This document shows positions 53,438-63,355 of a stretch of 64,000 nt of DNA, one piece after another; position 1 is the stretch's first letter; every line of letters starts with the position of its first letter. The DNA is from Vibrio litoralis DSM 17657. Lineage in GTDB: Bacteria > Pseudomonadota > Gammaproteobacteria > Enterobacterales > Vibrionaceae. Location: contig NZ_AUFZ01000016.1 in the NCBI RefSeq assembly GCF_000426765.1, forward strand, positions 248,001 through 312,000, read 5' to 3'. The notes beneath the pieces are model-generated. The model made no database searches. It saw only the letters and a program-made list of their open reading frames with translations, and had not been told where the DNA came from. The position numbers and the translations under genes were made by a program.

Positions 53438-54556
53438 CTAGACGTTATCAGACTTGCCGGGTACCGCAATCAAGCCTGTTGTGATGTGCTCATCTTTGGC
53501 TTCAACATGCTCAATCACTTGGCCAATATAGGTTTCCACCGTATCTCCTACCGTATCGTTATCTTCGGTAAAGTAAGCTAAATGAAAGACCGCATCGCCT
53601 TCATTCACCAATGGCAGTGTTTGTTGACCAATTACAATGCCATCTTTTGGCGCTAGCATGGTGATCTCTTCATGCCCAAGAGGTGAGCTAATGTAAGCCA
53701 ATACTTGGCCTTTATTCACTCGATCACCCAAGGTTACCATGGTGCGTAAAATGCCATCACTATCTGCACGGATCCAGCTGGTGGATTTAGCAGTGACAGA
53801 CTCTGGCACCTTCTTACGGCTTGGGCGATGCATGCCAAGTTCTTGCATAACACGTAATACCCCAAGAACCCCAGCGTTTATTGCAATGGGTTCAAAGCGT
53901 AGTGCTTCACCTGCTTCATAGGTCAGTACTGGAATACCGCGTTTTTCTGCTTCAGAACGAAGTGAACCATCGCGTATTGCAGAGTCGATAATCACTGGAG
54001 TACCAAACGCTTTTGCCATTCGAAGCGTATCTTCATTATCTAAACAAGCACGAATTTGCGGCAAGTTCGTTCTATGTATCGCACCAGTGTGTAAGTCAAT
54101 AATGTAGTTGGCTTTTTCGGCGACCTCTGTGAAAAAAGTATGGGCAATACGCGATGCCAAAGAACCTTTTTCTGTACCCGGAAAGCAACGATTAAGATCG
54201 CGGCGATCGGGTAAATAGCGAGATTTATGAATAAAACCAAAGACGTTAACGATAGGTACCGCAATTAGCGTACCTTTAAGCTTACTCGCATCCACTTTTT
54301 CAATGAGTTGGCGAACAATTTCTACACCGTTTAGCTCATCACCATGAATGGCTGCGTTGACCATTAATACTGGACCAGCTTGCTTACCATGAATGATCTC
54401 AACCGGAATCGACAACGGTGAGTGGGTGTAAAGCTTTGCTGCTTCTATTTCTAAAACCTTTCTTTCACCGGCTCGCACGGTGTGATCCATGAATTTAAAA
54501 GGTGAGTTTTTTCTCACTCTTTTTTTTTCACCACGTCCTGAATTAACCACGCCCAC
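53438..54556 (-). CDS. AstE/aspartoacylase-family zinc deacylase
   Basis: A 372-residue M14-like metallohydrolase of the succinylglutamate desuccinylase/aspartoacylase group. Zinc ligands are seen in [11 protein letters not shown] and DLHTGA. The C-terminal domain (about 250-345) has a beta-barrel, biotinyl-like character ([19 protein letters not shown]). The start is GTG 54556, overlapping the end of rimK by 14 nt with GGAG about 9 nt upstream; ATG 54490 is an alternative. An A9 run lies between the two. Context suggests action on glutamate-modified substrates of RimK (inference). Confidence 0.85.
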   Translation of the reverse strand: MGVVNSGRGEKKRVRKNSPFKFMDHTVRAGERKVLEIEAAKLYTHSPLSIPVEIIHGKQAGPVLMVNAAIHGDELNGVEIVRQLIEKVDASKLKGTLIAVPIVNVFGFIHKSRYLPDRRDLNRCFPGTEKGSLASRIAHTFFTEVAEKANYIIDLHTGAIHRTNLPQIRACLDNEDTLRMAKAFGTPVIIDSAIRDGSLRSEAEKRGIPVLTYEAGEALRFEPIAINAGVLGVLRVMQELGMHRPSRKKVPESVTAKSTSWIRADSDGILRTMVTLGDRVNKGQVLAYISSPLGHEEITMLAPKDGIVIGQQTLPLVNEGDAVFHLAYFTEDNDTVGDTVETYIGQVIEHVEAKDEHITTGLIAVPGKSDNV

Positions 54557-55448
54557 GAGTTTTCACTCCTTTTGCTGACGCATTTTTTTCAATAAATTCA
54601 ACGATCATACCCGCGACATCTTTGCCTGTTGCCGCTTCAATTCCTTCAAGGCCTGGGGATGAGTTCACTTCCATCACTAAAGGCCCACGAGAAGAGCGAA
54701 GCAGGTCAACACCAGCCACGTTTAATCCCATGATTTTCGCTGCTGCGACCGCTGTTTTGCGCTCTTCTGGCGTAATGCGAACTAGAGAAGCCGTGCCGCC
54801 ACGGTGCAAGTTAGAGCGGAATTCGCCTTCGCCTGCTTGTCGTTTCATGGCCGCAATAACTTTATCGCCAATAACAAAACAACGAATATCTGCGCCACCA
54901 GCTTCTTTAATATATTCCTGCACCATGATGTTGGCTTTTAGTCCCATAAAGGCTTCGACAACACTTTCGGCCGCTTTACGAGTTTCCGCTAGAACCACAC
55001 CAATACCTTGAGTACCTTCCAGCAACTTGATCACAACTGGAGCCCCGCCTACCATTTCAAGTAGGTCTTTAATGTCATCGGGCTTACTCGCAAAACCTGT
55101 AATTGGCATACCAATGCCTTTGCGCGATAGCAATTGCATAGAACGTAATTTGTCGCGAGAACGGGTAATCGCTACCGATTCGTTAACAGGGTAGACACCC
55201 ATCATTTCAAACTGACGCAATACTGCTGTGCCATAAAAAGTGACCGAGGCACCAATACGCGGCACGATAGCATCGAAGTCTTTCAGCTCTTCACCTTTAA
55301 AGTGGATCTCTGGTTGCTCTGAGTTAATGTTCATATAGCAGCGTAACGCGTCGATCACTTTGACTTCATGGCCACGGCTCTGACAAGCTTCAATTAAGCG
55401 CTTAGTTGAGTACAAAGAGCGGTTGCGAGATAAAATTCCGATTTTCAT
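54543..55448 (-). CDS. rimK: RimK-family ATP-grasp glutamate ligase
   Basis: A 301-residue ATP-grasp ligase that matches E. coli RimK (300 residues) along its length: [24 protein letters not shown] [56 protein letters not shown] and [15 protein letters not shown]. RimK adds glutamate residues to the C-terminus of ribosomal protein S6 and can make poly-glutamate. It starts within the end of the zinc protease gene (ATGA-type overlap). Confidence 0.95.
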   Translation of the reverse strand: MKIGILSRNRSLYSTKRLIEACQSRGHEVKVIDALRCYMNINSEQPEIHFKGEELKDFDAIVPRIGASVTFYGTAVLRQFEMMGVYPVNESVAITRSRDKLRSMQLLSRKGIGMPITGFASKPDDIKDLLEMVGGAPVVIKLLEGTQGIGVVLAETRKAAESVVEAFMGLKANIMVQEYIKEAGGADIRCFVIGDKVIAAMKRQAGEGEFRSNLHRGGTASLVRITPEERKTAVAAAKIMGLNVAGVDLLRSSRGPLVMEVNSSPGLEGIEAATGKDVAGMIVEFIEKNASAKGVKTRGRG

Positions 55449-55912
55449 AAATCGTGATCCTTAGAATCTGTTGAATGAGTGGTAGGTGAAGCAATTAAAA
55501 ATGATGCCGTAGGGTCGACAATAATACGATGGTGCATTGCCGTGCGGCCTAGCAACATTCTAAATAACATATTTTCTCTATTGGTTAGCGTGACCTCAAT
55601 TGGCCACTGCTCACCACTAAAAGCTAGCATGGTTTCGATAACATAGCGTTTTTCTTCATGGCCGCCGGAGTCTTTCACCGTTCGTTGGTCGATCACTTTA
55701 GCCACGCACTCTTTAACGAATTCATCGTTTTTCTGTTGAGGATGAATCCAAAAGCGAACCCAAAGCTCACCATCTTGTTCAAAAGGTTCAATCTTAAAAG
55801 TATGCAGGCAAGAACTGCGCGCACCAGTATCAATTTTTGCTTTGATTTGTTCAATGCCAAGCTCTGGTAAAGCCAACATTTCCCGCCATCCTACAATGAT
55901 TTTTTTAGTCAT
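55445..55912 (-). CDS. ATP-dependent zinc protease family protein (RimB-like)
   Basis: A 155-residue protein of the PF05618 family, an aspartic-protease-like fold: [31 protein letters not shown], with the DTGA motif typical of retropepsins, and [23 protein letters not shown] near the C-terminus. It heads the rimK operon. In Pseudomonas the homologue RimB works with RimK in controlling S6 glutamylation. Despite the name, no classical zinc motif is visible. Confidence 0.9.
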   Translation of the reverse strand: MTKKIIVGWREMLALPELGIEQIKAKIDTGARSSCLHTFKIEPFEQDGELWVRFWIHPQQKNDEFVKECVAKVIDQRTVKDSGGHEEKRYVIETMLAFSGEQWPIEVTLTNRENMLFRMLLGRTAMHHRIIVDPTASFLIASPTTHSTDSKDHDL

Positions 55913-56577
55913 ATGTATATCGCTAAGGTTGGATAAATAAATGCACTCATGAGAAAGAGCGCCTGAAAACCAATGCTATTTAATAAGCATATAAAAATTG
56001 TGTCTATAGACTATAACAAATGATTAATGTGAAGGGTGATGTTGGGCGCGAATTTATCAATATTTTTTTTGTGAGTCTTGTGAAAAGTTTTTGTTTTTAC
56101 GATAAAAAATACTGTTGATAGGAATGATTAGTTGACCAACAAAAAAAACCTTTCCCACATAGGGTGGGAAAGGTACCTCAAAGGAAAATAACATGAACCA
56201 ATCAAGGGACTAGATTGGCCTCACGAATACTGCCATGTATTCATTTATTATTAAGTAGAATGCGTGCCATGTTTATAACTAATTGTTTTAAAGTGGTTTT
56301 TTTGTTTTTCAGTGGTATGGAGTATCTATGGCTAAACTCTTTTGCACAATTTTGAAACTAAGGTGATGGGTTTTGGTGCGATTACTGGAGTGGAGTTCAA
56401 GCTCTGATGAAAAACGTTTATCCACCTATGGTGAAAATACACAAAATTCTATTTATTATTCTTATCGTTTTTACCTATTAATAGAATCTGTAAAACTCAC
56501 TGTTACATTATTAGCATTGACGTAAAATTTTGCGCAGATAGGAGGACAGCTCCTCTGGATGATTTTATGAGGATGTC
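55913..56577. other. Long intergenic region
   Basis: About 665 bp without a convincing protein gene between the divergent rimK operon and the patatin gene. It holds the minus-strand candidate sRNA at 56141-56235. The rest (55913-56140 and 56236-56577) must contain the two promoters; I see no clear operators. A six-codon frame at 56193 is not credible as a gene. Confidence 0.6.
56141..56235 (-). ncRNA. Candidate small RNA with strong terminator
   Basis: On the minus strand a perfect 10-bp hairpin (CCTTTCCCAC at 56149-56158, GTGGGAAAGG at 56164-56173) is followed by eight U (56141-56148), a textbook terminator. No minus-strand gene lies upstream to use it: the nearest, cysM, ends over 1 kb away and has another hairpin. 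Upstream are an unpaired A/U-rich tract (UUAUUUUCCUUUGAGG) and a second hairpin CCAATC/GATTGG (56198-56218). This hairpin, U-rich linker and terminator layout is that of Hfq-binding sRNAs. The 5' end near 56235 is a guess. Confidence 0.5.
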
Positions 56578-57450
56578 ATGATGAAAAAAGCATTGGTGGT
56601 TGAAGGCGGCGCAATGAGAGGCGTTTTTGCCAGTGGGGTGCTTGATAGCTTTTTAGAGCACGACTATAGCCCTTTTGATTTTGTTATCGGTGTTTCAGCG
56701 GGGGCATCAAATTTGGTTGGTTATTTGGCCGAGCAACCAGAGCGTAGCTATCGTGTTATTACGGAGCTTGCGACTAGCCGAAAATTTTATAATCCTCTTC
56801 GCTTTGTAAAGGGAGGCAATCTCGTGGATGTAAAATGGTTGGTTGAAGAGTCTAATCGACAATTTCCAGTAGATAGTCAAAAAACGTTTAATCGAATTCC
56901 TTTTTATGCCGTTGCAACCAATGTTGAGACTGGGCGCGCCAGTTATTATCAAGTTACTGAAAATAATCAAGCGAAAGCTCTAGAAGCGACAGCAGCACTC
57001 CCAATAGCCTATAAACAAACGCCATGTTTTTTCGGTGAATGTTATACCGATGGCGGCGTGGCGGATTCGATTCCCGTAATTGAAGCATATCGTCGTGGTG
57101 CGCGGGATATCACCGTGATCTTATCCCATCCGCTTAGTTATCAAATGCAACAGCCTAAAGTGACTTGGTTGACTAAGAAGTTATTCGCACGCCATCCTCA
57201 TATTGTTCGCTCGATGCTACTGCGGGCAAGAAACTACAATAAAACGCTCGATTTTATTCATAACTTTCCAGAAGATGCGGTTATCAGGGTGATTGCGCCA
57301 CCAGAAAACTTTGCAGTGAAACGCCTAACAATGAAAAAGCCGATCTTAGAAAGCGGTTATAAAATGGGATTAGAATCTGGGTTGCGACATTTAGCGCATC
57401 GTTCAGTGAGAGTGAATGAAAGAAAGCGGCCAGTACTCACTTTGTTATGA
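56578..57450 (+). CDS. Patatin-like phospholipase (YjjU-like)
   Basis: A 290-residue patatin-family lipid hydrolase. The oxyanion loop GGAMRG (9-14), the nucleophile motif GVSAG (Ser41) and the dyad Asp in YTDGGVADSIP (about 160) are all intact. No signal peptide, so probably cytoplasmic or membrane-associated, as for E. coli YjjU. GAGGATGTC precedes two adjacent ATGs (56578, 56581). Confidence 0.93.
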   Translation: MMKKALVVEGGAMRGVFASGVLDSFLEHDYSPFDFVIGVSAGASNLVGYLAEQPERSYRVITELATSRKFYNPLRFVKGGNLVDVKWLVEESNRQFPVDSQKTFNRIPFYAVATNVETGRASYYQVTENNQAKALEATAALPIAYKQTPCFFGECYTDGGVADSIPVIEAYRRGARDITVILSHPLSYQMQQPKVTWLTKKLFARHPHIVRSMLLRARNYNKTLDFIHNFPEDAVIRVIAPPENFAVKRLTMKKPILESGYKMGLESGLRHLAHRSVRVNERKRPVLTLL

Positions 57451-57478
57451 GTGTACTCATTTCTTCATTCTGAGCGAG

Positions 57479-57503
57479 GCACTTAGATCTATAATCTAAG
57501 TGC
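57479..57503. terminator. Hairpin between convergent genes
   Basis: Perfect 10-bp stem GCACTTAGAT (57479-57488) and ATCTAAGTGC (57494-57503), loop CTATA. No U-tract on either strand, so termination strength is uncertain. It lies between patatin and cysM. Confidence 0.5.
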
Positions 57504-57545
57504 GATCAGTTAAAGTATTAGAAATGAATACTTAGAATTTCGTGA

Positions 57546-58436
57546 TTAAGAAAATAACCCTGAAGACAGGTAGCGATCCCCTCTATCACAGACGATGGCA
57601 ACTACTACTGAACCCGGGTTATTTTTAGCGATTTCAATTGCCGCATACACGGCACCGCCAGAGCTAACCCCGGCACTAATCCCTTCTTTTTGAGCTAAGG
57701 CTCGCGCTGTTGTTTCTGCGGATTTTTGGTCAATGTCGATAACTATATCGATCGTTGAATCGTCATAAATACCCGGTAAATATTCAATAGGCCAGCGACG
57801 AATACCCGGAATGGCACTCCCTTCCGAAGGCTGTAATCCAACAATACAAACGTCTGGATTTTGCGATTTAAGATAGCGAGAAACGCCAACAATGGTACCT
57901 GTTGTTCCCATGCTAGAAACAAAGTGAGTGATTTTCCCATGGCTTTGTTGCCAGATTTCTGGCCCCGTTGAACCAAAGTGGGCATCGGGATTATCTGTAT
58001 TATTGAACTGATCGAGTACAATACCTTTGCCTTCATTTTGCATTTGAAGTGCTAAATCTCGAGCGCCTTCCATTCCTTGCTCTTTAGTGACCAAGATAAG
58101 TTCTGCACCATAGGCTTTCATTGAGTCTTTGCGTTCTTGAGTCGAGTTATCAGGCATGATTAAGATCATCTTGTAGCCTTTAATCGCTGCCGCCATGGCT
58201 AATGCGATACCTGTGTTACCACTAGTCGCCTCGATAATGGTATCACCAGGTGTAATTGTTCCGCGTTTTTCAGCTTGGGTAATCATATTAAGCGCAGGGC
58301 GATCTTTAACTGAACCAGCAGGGTTATTGCCTTCAAGTTTAACGAGCACAGTACTTTGATTACCTACTACAAGCCGCTGCAGCCTGACTAAAGGTGTGTT
58401 ACCGACATAAGATTCAATCGTTAGAAATTCAGACAC
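57546..58436 (-). CDS. cysM: Cysteine synthase B
   Basis: A 296-residue PLP enzyme that makes cysteine from O-acetylserine and sulfide, and S-sulfocysteine from thiosulfate. The PLP Lys44 is in GSVKDR; EATSGNTGIALAMAAA and VSSMGTTGTIVGVSRYL bind substrate and phosphate. The sequence follows E. coli CysM over most of its length; the C-terminus is slightly shorter. It is divergent from cysPTWA, unlike E. coli, where cysM ends that operon. Confidence 0.96.
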   Translation of the reverse strand: MSEFLTIESYVGNTPLVRLQRLVVGNQSTVLVKLEGNNPAGSVKDRPALNMITQAEKRGTITPGDTIIEATSGNTGIALAMAAAIKGYKMILIMPDNSTQERKDSMKAYGAELILVTKEQGMEGARDLALQMQNEGKGIVLDQFNNTDNPDAHFGSTGPEIWQQSHGKITHFVSSMGTTGTIVGVSRYLKSQNPDVCIVGLQPSEGSAIPGIRRWPIEYLPGIYDDSTIDIVIDIDQKSAETTARALAQKEGISAGVSSGGAVYAAIEIAKNNPGSVVVAIVCDRGDRYLSSGLFS

Positions 58437-58645
58437 TGGTATTCCTCTATGCTGATATATTGCCAGTTGCTATTGTGTATCTACCATCGCTATTAATACA
58501 ATGGTAAATAGAAATAAGGTAAACAATTTATGGTTTGATAATATTCCAAAAAGTTCTATTTATAATCTTTGTTATTAATAATGTATAAACATACTCTAGT
58601 CACAAAGGATGTCACCTTGGAAAGTGAATTAGGAGTATGAATATA
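58437..58645. promoter_or_regulatory. Divergent cysM/cysP promoter region
   Basis: A 209-bp A/T-rich region serving cysM (minus) and cysPTWA (plus). In enterobacteria both are activated by CysB under sulfur limitation. CysB sites are degenerate and I could not mark one. Confidence 0.45.
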
Positions 58646-59647
58646 ATGAAAAAGATAAAGTCAGTATTTGCTGCCCTGTTAATCGCAAGCTCGTTTAATG
58701 CGTCAGCACAAGACCAAACTATTTTGAACTCTTCTTACGATATCGCTCGTGAATTGTTTGCAACCTATAACCCAATTTTTGCTAAACATTGGCAAGAAAA
58801 AACAGGGAATACCATTGAGATCAAACAATCACATGGTGGTTCTTCTGCTCAAGCACGTTCTATTCTGCAAGGTTTATCGGCCGATGTTGTGACCTTTAAT
58901 CAGGTTACCGATGTTCAGGTATTACATGATAAAGGGAAATTGATTCCTGCCGACTGGCAAAGTAAATTGCCTAACGCTAGCTCTCCATATTATTCAACCA
59001 CTGCATTTTTAGTTCGCAAAGGTAACCCTAAAAATATTCAAGACTGGGGCGATTTAGCGCGTGAAGGTGTGTCTTCTGTATTTCCGAACCCTAAGACTTC
59101 AGGTAATGCTCGTTATACTTATTTAGCAGCACTTGGTTATGCACAGAAATCATTTGGTAAAGAAAATGAAACTAAGCAAGATGAATTTCTAAAGAAAATG
59201 CTAGCTAACGTTGCGGTATTTGATACTGGTGGCCGCGGGGCAACAACATCATTTGTTGAGCGTCAAATCGGTGATGTACTTATCACGTTTGAATCAGAAG
59301 TGAACAATATTCGTAAACAATATGGTGAAGACAATTACGAAGTCGTGGTACCAAAAACATCGATTCTAGCGGAATTCCCTGTTGCCGTTGTTGAGCGAAA
59401 TGCAAAACGTAATGGCACAACAGAAGTCGCGACTGAGTACCTTTCTTACTTATACAGTGAAGAAGCACAGCGTATGCTTGCTGGCTTTAACTACCGTGTT
59501 CATGATGAGAAAGTCAAAGCTGAATTTGCTGACCGATTCCCTGAAGTTGAACTACTTACGGTAGAAGATATTGCAGGTGGTTGGGAAAATGCAATGAAAA
59601 CACAGTTTGGAAATGGTGCAAAACTCGATCAATTGCAACGTCGTTAA
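58646..59647 (+). CDS. cysP: Thiosulfate/sulfate-binding protein
   Basis: A 333-residue periplasmic binding protein. Signal peptide MKKIKSVFAALLIASSFNASA. The mature protein follows E. coli CysP more closely than Sbp: ILNSSYDIARELF, IKQSHGGSSAQARSILQGL, NQVTDVQVLHDKGKLIPADWQ, PNPKTSGNARYTYLAA. ATG 58646 has AGGAG 10 nt upstream; ATG 58637 is only 1 nt from it. Confidence 0.96.
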   Translation: MKKIKSVFAALLIASSFNASAQDQTILNSSYDIARELFATYNPIFAKHWQEKTGNTIEIKQSHGGSSAQARSILQGLSADVVTFNQVTDVQVLHDKGKLIPADWQSKLPNASSPYYSTTAFLVRKGNPKNIQDWGDLAREGVSSVFPNPKTSGNARYTYLAALGYAQKSFGKENETKQDEFLKKMLANVAVFDTGGRGATTSFVERQIGDVLITFESEVNNIRKQYGEDNYEVVVPKTSILAEFPVAVVERNAKRNGTTEVATEYLSYLYSEEAQRMLAGFNYRVHDEKVKAEFADRFPEVELLTVEDIAGGWENAMKTQFGNGAKLDQLQRR

Positions 59648-59719
59648 TCTGCATTTCTTAGTATATGGTTACCTCTCGCTGGGGTAGCCATTCATTTTGA
59701 TAGATTATTTTGAGGGTTT

Positions 59720-60571
59720 ATGAGCGGATCTCACGCACTTTCTCGCCCAAAACAGCAACGAGTACTACCCGGTTTTGCCATTAGTTTGGGCATATCACTT
59801 CTCTTTGTGAGTTTGATTCTTTTACTCCCTGCAACTGGATTGGTGATGCAAACAAAAGGCATGTCACTCAGTGAATACTGGTATGTTATTGCCGATCCTC
59901 GCGTGGTAGCCAGTTATAAAGTCACGGTTGGAGCCGCATTTGTTGCTTCGTTGTTTAATGGTGCCTTAGGTTTATTACTCGCCTGGGTTTTAGTTCGCTA
60001 TCAGTTTCCTGGAAAGCGTATTTTAGATGCTTTAGTCGATTTACCCTTTGCACTACCAACCGCAGTAGCGGGGATAACTTTAGCGACCTTGTACTCCAGC
60101 AATGGGTGGATTGGCAGCCTTTTAGAAGACGTCGGTATTAAAGTCGCGTATACCCCTTTAGGTATTATCGTCGCGATGGCTTTTACGAGTATTCCGTTTG
60201 TTGTGCGTACGGTTCAGCCCGTCTTAGAAGAAATCTCTCAAGAGGAAGAAGAAGCAGGAGTGACACTTGGTGCTTCTGACTGGGCCGTATTCTGGAAAGT
60301 TATTATGCCTTCCATTCGTCCAGCCCTGATTGTTGGCGTTGCTTTGTCATTTACACGTAGCTTAGGTGAATTTGGGGCGGTGATCTTTATTGCCGGCAAT
60401 ATGCCATATGTTAGTGAAATCACATCATTAATGATATTTGTTCGCTTGCAGGAGTTTGACTTTCCAGCGGCCAGTGCGATTGCTTCGGTTGTACTTCTCA
60501 CTTCATTGTCATTGTTATTGCTGATAAACCTATGGCAAGGCGCTTATTTACGCCGTATTCACGGTAAGTAA
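59720..60571 (+). CDS. cysT: Sulfate/thiosulfate permease CysT
   Basis: A 283-residue inner-membrane ABC permease with six helices and the EAA loop EEEEAGVTLGASDWAVFWKVIMPSI that contacts CysA. Forms a heterodimer with CysW. GAGGG precedes the ATG. 72 nt after cysP. Confidence 0.96.
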   Translation: MSGSHALSRPKQQRVLPGFAISLGISLLFVSLILLLPATGLVMQTKGMSLSEYWYVIADPRVVASYKVTVGAAFVASLFNGALGLLLAWVLVRYQFPGKRILDALVDLPFALPTAVAGITLATLYSSNGWIGSLLEDVGIKVAYTPLGIIVAMAFTSIPFVVRTVQPVLEEISQEEEEAGVTLGASDWAVFWKVIMPSIRPALIVGVALSFTRSLGEFGAVIFIAGNMPYVSEITSLMIFVRLQEFDFPAASAIASVVLLTSLSLLLLINLWQGAYLRRIHGK

Positions 60572-60581
60572 GGGGGATATG

Positions 60582-61451
60582 ATGTCCAAATCTTCACGTA
60601 TTGGTGAGAAGCCTTTAGTTAAATGGAGTTTAATTTCTCTTGCGCTTTTTTTCGTTGTCATTCTTTTGGTTATTCCACTGATAAGTATTTTTCAACAAGC
60701 TTTTGCAAGTGGAATTTCTACCTATTTTAATAACTTGAGTGAGCCTGATACGCTTCATGCTATTGGCTTAACTTTGATTGTGGCATTACTGACTGTGCCA
60801 ATTAATTTGGTGTTCGGTGTAATGTTGGCTTGGTCGGTGACTCGATTTGATTTTATTGGTCGTAAGTTTTTAATCACCTTAATTGATATACCGTTTGCGG
60901 TATCGCCAGTTGTCGCAGGTCTTTTATATTTGTTGCTATACGGAAGCAGTGGTTGGCTGGGTGAGTGGTTATATGAGCATGATTTACAAATTATGTTTGC
61001 TTGGCCGGGAATCTTATTGGTAACAGTATTTGTTACTTGCCCATTTGTGGCGCGAGAGTTGATTCCATTGATGCAGCAACAAGGCCAGTCAGATGAAGAA
61101 GCAGCCGTGATTTTAGGGGCTTCTTGGTGGCAATTATTCCGTCGCGTAACACTACCTAATATCAAATGGGCCTTGATTTACGGTGTGATTTTGACCAATG
61201 CACGTGCGGTTGGTGAATTTGGCGCGGTAGCCGTGGTATCGGGCAATATCCGTGGTGAAACCAACACCTTACCATTACATGTTCAATTGCTGTATGAGGA
61301 TTACCAATCAGAAGCGGCTTTTGCCAGTGCATCGTTATTAGCATTTATCGCATTATTAACTCTGATTTTTAAAGCCATCGTTGAGTGGCGACAAGAACGT
61401 AACCATATCAATAGTCAGCAGTCTCAACAGCAGCAACAAGGTGAATTATGA
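60582..61451 (+). CDS. cysW: Sulfate/thiosulfate permease CysW
   Basis: A 289-residue ABC permease with six helices and EAA loop [24 protein letters not shown]. The start may be ATG 60582 or the adjacent ATG 60579, both after AGGGGG. The C-terminus is Q-rich ([12 protein letters not shown]). It overlaps cysA by 4 nt. Confidence 0.95.
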   Translation: MSKSSRIGEKPLVKWSLISLALFFVVILLVIPLISIFQQAFASGISTYFNNLSEPDTLHAIGLTLIVALLTVPINLVFGVMLAWSVTRFDFIGRKFLITLIDIPFAVSPVVAGLLYLLLYGSSGWLGEWLYEHDLQIMFAWPGILLVTVFVTCPFVARELIPLMQQQGQSDEEAAVILGASWWQLFRRVTLPNIKWALIYGVILTNARAVGEFGAVAVVSGNIRGETNTLPLHVQLLYEDYQSEAAFASASLLAFIALLTLIFKAIVEWRQERNHINSQQSQQQQQGEL

Positions 61452-62578
61452 GTATTCGTTTAAATAATATTTCCAAGCAATTTGGTAAATTTGAGGCACT
61501 TTCACCGCTCTCGTTAGATATTGAAAATGGTGAAATGATAGGGCTGCTGGGGCCTTCAGGTTCGGGTAAAACCACGTTACTGCGTATTATTGCTGGATTA
61601 GAAAATGCCAACACAGGTTCGATTCATTTTGGTGATAAAGATGTTACCAACGTTCATGTGCGTGATCGCCGCGTAGGATTCGTGTTCCAAAACTATGCGC
61701 TATTTCGTCATATGACAGTGGCTGATAATGTTGCTTTCGGTTTGCAAGTCATGGAGCGTTCTGTTCGACCTAACGCTGCTGAAATCAGTAAACGAGTTAA
61801 GCAATTATTAGACATTGTGCAACTTGGCCACTTAGCCGGTCGCTATCCTGAACAACTTTCGGGTGGGCAGAAGCAACGTATCGCTTTGGCACGAGCTTTA
61901 GCGACCAAACCTGAAGTGTTATTACTTGACGAGCCTTTTGGCGCATTGGATGCAAAAGTGCGTAAAGACTTGCGCCGTTGGTTGCGTAATCTTCATGATG
62001 AATTAGGCTTTACCAGTGTATTTGTTACTCACGATCAAGATGAAGCTTTGGAGCTTTCTGACCGTGTTGTGGTAATGAGTAACGGTAAAATAGAGCAAGT
62101 GGATTCACCGGTAGAGCTTTATGCTCATCCAAACAGCCGTTTTGTGTTTGATTTCTTTGGCAACGTTAACCAATTTGAAGCCAAATGGAATAACAAACAT
62201 TGGCAAGATGGAAATGCTTTTATCCTTCCCCCTATGGAGGAAAAAACGCAAAAAGATGGTGCGCTTTATATTCGAAGCCATGAAGTCAGCATCTCGGCTA
62301 AACCTAATAGTCAGGCATCATTGCCATGCAAAGTTGTTGCGATTAACCCAGTAGGGGCAGAAGTTCGTGTAGAGTTATCACCAGTTGGTTGGGGCTCAAA
62401 TGAGTTATGGGAAGCGAAATTGACACATCAAGCATTGAATGAGCAATCATTTAGTCGTGGAGATGAAGTTTATGCTACCCCACAAGTCGGCTACTTTTTT
62501 GCTGATGATGCAAAAGGCGAACCTGCGATATTGCGTTGGCCATTCCTTGCACCGGGTAACTTAATGTTTGATATCTAA
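61448..62578 (+). CDS. cysA: Sulfate/thiosulfate ABC ATPase CysA
   Basis: A 376-residue ABC ATPase. Walker A GPSGSGKT (34-41), signature LSGGQKQR, Walker [12 protein letters not shown] and switch His in [11 protein letters not shown] are intact. The C-terminal TOBE-like region (about 240-376) is present. Starts in an ATGA overlap with cysW and is the last gene of the operon. Confidence 0.97.
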   Translation: MSIRLNNISKQFGKFEALSPLSLDIENGEMIGLLGPSGSGKTTLLRIIAGLENANTGSIHFGDKDVTNVHVRDRRVGFVFQNYALFRHMTVADNVAFGLQVMERSVRPNAAEISKRVKQLLDIVQLGHLAGRYPEQLSGGQKQRIALARALATKPEVLLLDEPFGALDAKVRKDLRRWLRNLHDELGFTSVFVTHDQDEALELSDRVVVMSNGKIEQVDSPVELYAHPNSRFVFDFFGNVNQFEAKWNNKHWQDGNAFILPPMEEKTQKDGALYIRSHEVSISAKPNSQASLPCKVVAINPVGAEVRVELSPVGWGSNELWEAKLTHQALNEQSFSRGDEVYATPQVGYFFADDAKGEPAILRWPFLAPGNLMFDI

Positions 62579-62628
62579 TTAGTCTATAACCGAGTTACTT
62601 GGGTATAAATACTTTTGATTAAATAGCA

Positions 62629-62660
62629 AAAAGCGAGCTTATTTTGAGCTCGCTTTTCTT
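62629..62660. terminator. Bidirectional terminator
   Basis: AAAAGCGAGCT (62629-62639) pairs with AGCTCGCTTTT (62647-62657) with a 7-nt loop; A-rich left and T-rich right flanks. It lies between the convergent cysA and artM genes. ACTTGGGTATA just upstream resembles the short repeat at 40411. Confidence 0.92.
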
Positions 62661-62680
62661 ATTCTTTCTATTGAAATCTT

Positions 62681-63355
62681 TTAATGACTCTGCGACTCAA
62701 ACGCCAATACTTTCTGTTCTACTTTGCGGAATACTAGTGACAAGATGCCATTGACGATTAAGTAGAATGCACCAGCAATACCAAATACTGTCAAGGTGTC
62801 ATAGGTTTGAGCATTAATGCGTTGTGCGTAGCCCATCAAATCCATAATAGTGATAGTACTGGCTAGGGATGTGCCTTTAAATACCAAAATGACTTCATTG
62901 GAATAAGCCGGAATAGCACGACGAATCGCATAGGGTAGTAGTACACCTAGTGTGGTTTTGGTGTTCATACCTAGTGCGCGACAGGCTTGCCATTGCCCTG
63001 ATGGAATAGCATCAAATGCGCCTTTAAATAGTTGAGTACTATAAGCAGCAGTGTTCAGTGCTAACGCTAACATCGCGCAGAACCAAGGTTGGCTTAACCA
63101 GTTCCACATAAAGCTATCACGAATCCACTCAAACTGACCGGGGCCGTAGTAAATAAGGAAGATTTGCACTAGTAGTGGTGTGCCAGTGAATAGGGTAATC
63201 AAAGCACGGCTGAACCAATGAACGACAGGCAAACGTACGATTAATGTCATGGTCATCAGCAGTGACAAAGTACAACCGACCAATAACGCAACGGCTGTTA
63301 ATTCGATACTGGTTTGCAGACCATCAAGTAGTTGCCAAACATGTTGTTCGTTCAT
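62681..63355 (-). CDS. artM: Arginine ABC transporter permease ArtM
   Basis: A 224-residue polar amino-acid permease with five helices. The EAA-type loop [42 protein letters not shown] matches ArtM of E. coli. It overlaps artQ by 4 nt. Pairs with ArtQ to import arginine; assignment rests on family likeness and gene order. Confidence 0.92.
   Translation of the reverse strand: MNEQHVWQLLDGLQTSIELTAVALLVGCTLSLLMTMTLIVRLPVVHWFSRALITLFTGTPLLVQIFLIYYGPGQFEWIRDSFMWNWLSQPWFCAMLALALNTAAYSTQLFKGAFDAIPSGQWQACRALGMNTKTTLGVLLPYAIRRAIPAYSNEVILVFKGTSLASTITIMDLMGYAQRINAQTYDTLTVFGIAGAFYLIVNGILSLVFRKVEQKVLAFESQSH

Noticed and set aside
54622..55011. 129-codon plus-strand frame within rimK
   Set aside because: It is antisense to the ATP-grasp region of rimK, with no independent evidence.
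56193..56213. Six-codon plus-strand frame after AAAGGA, read as a leader peptide
   Set aside because: It lies over 350 bp from the patatin gene, has no associated attenuator on the plus strand, and overlaps the minus-strand hairpin.
56230..56275. Sigma54 -24-like TGGCACG on the minus strand upstream of the candidate sRNA
   Set aside because: The matching -12 position reads CTAC rather than TTGC, so the promoter match is too weak to report.
60755..61165. 136-codon minus-strand frame within cysW
   Set aside because: It is antisense to the permease gene; its composition reflects the reverse of membrane-helix codons.
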